DNA of 15,189 nt from an uncultured Collinsella sp. (lineage in GTDB: Bacteria > Actinomycetota > Coriobacteriia > Coriobacteriales > Coriobacteriaceae). Each line of letters begins with the position of its first letter. Within the stretch, counting starts at the first letter, position 1. Where the stretch lies: the NCBI GenBank assembly GCA_900544065.1, contig UQTR01000050.1, positions 1 through 15,189 of the forward strand, in the 5' to 3' direction. Position numbers and translations under genes: made by a program. This document shows positions 13,328 to 15,189 of this stretch, piece after piece. The notes below the pieces were generated by a model that saw only the letters and a list, made by a program, of their open reading frames with translations, searched no databases and was not told where the DNA came from.

Positions 13328-13354
13328 CGGGTTCGAATCCCATGCACTGGGCCC

Positions 13355-13385
13355 AAAAAAGAAAGGCTCCCATTGCTGGGAGCCT
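13355..13385 (-). terminator. Intrinsic terminator of tRNA-Val
   Basis: On the - strand AGGCTCCCA-GCAA-TGGGAGCCT (13364-13385) is followed by TTCTTTTTT. Nine perfect base pairs, a four-base loop and a T-run 11 bp after the tRNA CCA end make this a textbook terminator. Confidence 0.85.
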
Positions 13386-13395
13386 ATCAAATCAG

Positions 13396-13471
13396 TGGTG
13401 GGCGATGAGGGATTCGAACCCCCAGCCTTGTGCGTGTAAAGCACCTGCGCTAACCGTTGCGCCAATCGCCC
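13396..13471 (-). tRNA. tRNA-Val, anticodon TAC
   Basis: Read on the - strand the 76-nt gene folds as a standard tRNA: acceptor GGGCGAT/ATCGCCC, D stem GCGC/GCGC with AACGGTTA loop, anticodon loop TTTACAC (13434-13440) with anticodon TAC at 13436-13438, T stem with loop TTCGAAT, discriminator A and an encoded CCA (13396-13398). One pair, 27-43 at the base of the anticodon stem, is G opposite A rather than a Watson-Crick pair. It is preceded by a -10 and followed by a strong terminator, so it appears expressed as a single gene. Its last 18 nt are duplicated at 13210-13227. Confidence 0.95.
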
Positions 13472-13481
13472 GTGCGGAGAG

Positions 13482-13490
13482 AGTATAGCA
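13482..13490 (-). promoter_or_regulatory. Extended -10 of the tRNA-Val promoter
   Basis: On the - strand TGC-TATACT (13490-13482) lies about 11 bp before the tRNA 5' end at 13471. This is an extended -10 box; the -35 region is weak. Position and quality make it the likely tRNA promoter. Confidence 0.6.
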
Positions 13491-13601
13491 AAACAATCGC
13501 CTCATTCATCTCATATCCATTAAAGGTAACTGGCGCGTGTCGGCGCGGAGCTGATTCAGTTGAGATTGCCTGAACATTCCGCCCCTCTTTACGCCCTCGG
13601 G

Positions 13602-13651
13602 TATACTCAAAAGCTACTGATTCGATTTGATGCCCAGCAACAGCAGAGGGG
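13602..13651 (+). promoter_or_regulatory. asnB -10 candidate and ribosome site
   Basis: TATACT at 13602-13607 is a good -10 hexamer, but no clear -35 stands at 16-18 bp. GAGGGG at 13646-13651 is the ribosome site, 7 nt before the asnB ATG. The rest of the 187-bp tRNA-asnB spacer shows nothing definite. Confidence 0.45.
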
Positions 13652-13658
13652 ATAGTAT

Positions 13659-15149
13659 ATGTGCGGTTTTGTCGGTTTTGTCGGTGGGACGGATAACCAA
13701 TCCGAGGTGCTCACCAAGATGATGGACCGCATCGTCCATCGTGGTCCCGACATGGGCGGTCAGTTTATCGACGGCCGCGTTGCCCTCGGCTTCCGCCGCC
13801 TGTCGATCCTCGACCTGACCGAGGCTGGCGCCCAACCCATGGCCAACGAGGACGGTAGCGTCGTCATTGTCTTCAACGGCGAGATCTACAACTTCCAAGA
13901 ACTCCGTTCCGAGCTTGAGGCCAAGGGCTACAAGTTCCACTGCGGCGCCGACACCGAGAGCCTCCTACACGGCTACGAGGAGTGGGGCGAGGCCGTCCTC
14001 GATCGCCTGCGCGGTATGTACGCCTTCGTCATCTGGGACAAAAAGAAGAACAAGCTTTTTGGCGCCCGCGACATCTTTGGCATCAAGCCGCTTTACTACT
14101 ATCCCATGGCCGATGCGGGCGACGGCGCTCCGGGCGTGCTCTTTGGTTCCGAGATCAAGAGCTTCCTGGACTACCCGCACTTCCACAAGGCGGTCAACAA
14201 AAAGGCCCTGCGTCCGTACATGACGCTGCAGTATTCGGCAACCGAGGAGACCTTCTTCGAGGGTGTCTACAAGCTGCCTCCGGCGCACTACTTTACCGTC
14301 GATATCCCGACCGGCAAGATGAACATCGAGCGCTACTGGGATTGCGATTACTCTGCTGTCGAGAAGCCGTTCGAAGAGTATGTCGATGAGCTGGACGAGG
14401 TCGTGCACGAGAGCGTCGAGGCCCATCGCATCGCCGACGTCAAGGTCGCGTCGTTCCTCTCCGGTGGCGTCGACTCCAGCTACATCGCCGCTTGCCTCAT
14501 GCCCGACAAGACCTTCTCGGTGGGCTTTGACTACAAGAACTTTAACGAGACCAACTACGCCAAGGAGCTTTCCGATAAGCTCGGCGTCGAGAACGTTCGC
14601 AAGATGATTACCGCCGACGAGTTCTTCGGTGCGCTCGAGGACATCCAGTATCACATGGACGAGCCGCAGTCCAACCTGTCTTCTGTGCCGCTGTGGTTCT
14701 TGGCCGAGATGGCCCGCAAGGACGTCACCGTGGTGCTTTCGGGCGAAGGCGCCGACGAACTCTTTGGCGGCTACGCCTACTACGAGGATACGGTCCCGGT
14801 GCGCAAGTACAAAAAGATGGTGCCGCTGCCCATCCGTCGCGCGCTCGGTAACCTGGCGCTGCATATGCCGTACTTCAAGGGACATAACTTCCTGGTCAAG
14901 GGTGCCGAGATCCCCGAGAAGTCGTTCCTGGGACAGGCTCTGGTATGGCCGGAGCGCGAGGTCGACGGCGTGCTCAAGCCCGAGTACAACACCGGCGACG
15001 GCGCCTTTGAGCTCGCTGCACCCATCTACGCACGCGTGAAGGGTCAGCCCGAACTGGTCAAGAAGCAGTACCTGGACATGAACATGTGGCTCCCGGGCGA
15101 CATTCTGCTCAAGGCCGACAAGATGTGCATGGCGCACTCGCTGGAGCTG
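13659..15149 (+). CDS. asnB: Asparagine synthetase (glutamine-hydrolysing), 3' end missing
   Basis: AsnB makes asparagine from aspartate, ATP and glutamine-derived ammonia. Residue Cys2 in MCGFVGFVGG is the amidotransferase nucleophile, with RIVHRGPD, FNGEIYNF and DTESLLHGYE as further glutaminase motifs. The synthetase domain has the pyrophosphate loop SGGVDSS (268-274) and GEGADELFGGY. The genuine sequence gives 497 residues ending HSLEL, where family members normally continue RVPFLD; full-length proteins are roughly 600 residues or more, so about 100 or more are missing. From 15150 the frame runs into adapter DNA and hits a chance TAA at 15186, so neither the last 12 residues nor the stop is real. 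Its close AsnB-like relatives can serve cell-surface amidations, but ordinary asparagine synthesis is the simplest reading. Confidence 0.93.
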
Positions 15150-15189
15150 CTGTCTCTTATACACATCTCCGCGCCCACGAGACCCTAAG
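15150..15189 (+). other. Nextera transposase adapter (sequencing artefact)
   Basis: CTGTCTCTTATACACATCT (15150-15168) is the 19-bp Tn5 mosaic end used in Nextera libraries. It is followed by CCGCGCCCACGAGAC (15169-15183), which differs from the standard read-2 adapter only at 15172 (C for A). The last six bases, CCTAAG, would be the start of a sample index. It encodes the familiar artefact peptide SLIHIS-PTRP. This is not part of the genome. Confidence 0.97.

Noticed and set aside
13328..13354. T-arm-like GGGTTCGAATCCC as part of a second tRNA on the + strand
   Set aside because: The stem bases beyond GGG/CCC do not pair, four extra bases separate it from TGGGCCC, and no D or anticodon arm is present upstream.
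12994..13488. 164-codon + strand frame and its shadows near the tRNA
   Set aside because: It reads through the terminator hairpins and the antisense of tRNA-Val, giving the well-known false peptide style (DSNPQP, GDEGFEPP).

Overview
This window looks like a chromosomal contig end from a high-GC Gram-positive gut bacterium of the class Coriobacteriia, most likely Collinsella or a close relative. That is inferred from the protein style, GC-rich codon use, strong AGGAGG-type ribosome sites, the argCJBD order and the repeat-rich intergenic regions; no marker in the window fixes the genus. All protein genes are on the + strand; one tRNA is on the - strand.

Layout. 1-732 has no gene I can support: a 26-bp palindrome, a segment bounded by inverted GAGTATTC motifs, a 147-bp nested inverted repeat, then the groES leader. 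733-2760 is groES-groEL. 2761-3207 is a second nested inverted repeat (145 bp) followed by 80-bp tandem repeats. 3208-7638 is a flavin operon: FMN riboswitch, ribU, a fused double-ATPase ecfA, ecfT and two tandem PNPOx-like flavin split-barrel proteins, ending at a strong hairpin. 7639-7895 holds that terminator and a promoter with palindromic operator candidates. 7896-12784 is argC-argJ-argB-argD. 12785-13658 is a repeat- and hairpin-rich region with a tRNA-Val(TAC) on the - strand, its terminator, and a partial duplicate of the tRNA tail 186 bp away. 13659 to about 15149 is asnB, cut short.

How the genes fit together. The ECF operon is a self-contained riboflavin importer: RibU binds the vitamin, EcfT couples it to the two ATPase domains, and the FMN riboswitch should shut the operon off when FMN is plentiful. 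The following PNPOx-like proteins are of an FMN-binding fold, so the cluster has a common flavin theme. ArgC, ArgJ, ArgB and ArgD cover the acetylated ornithine cycle; ArgJ recycles the acetyl group. GroES/GroEL form the chaperonin, without a recognisable CIRCE or HAIR operator.

Quality warning. The last 40 bases (15150-15189) are a Nextera transposase adapter, not genome. The last 12 residues and the stop codon of the asnB reading frame are artefactual.

Novelty. I did not find a convincing new protein system. The unexplained signals are structural and noncoding: two nested inverted repeats of nearly equal size on either side of groESL, 80-bp hairpin tandem repeats before the riboswitch, a 186-bp duplication of tRNA-tail plus terminator, and inverted pairs of a GAGTAYT motif in two gene-free regions.
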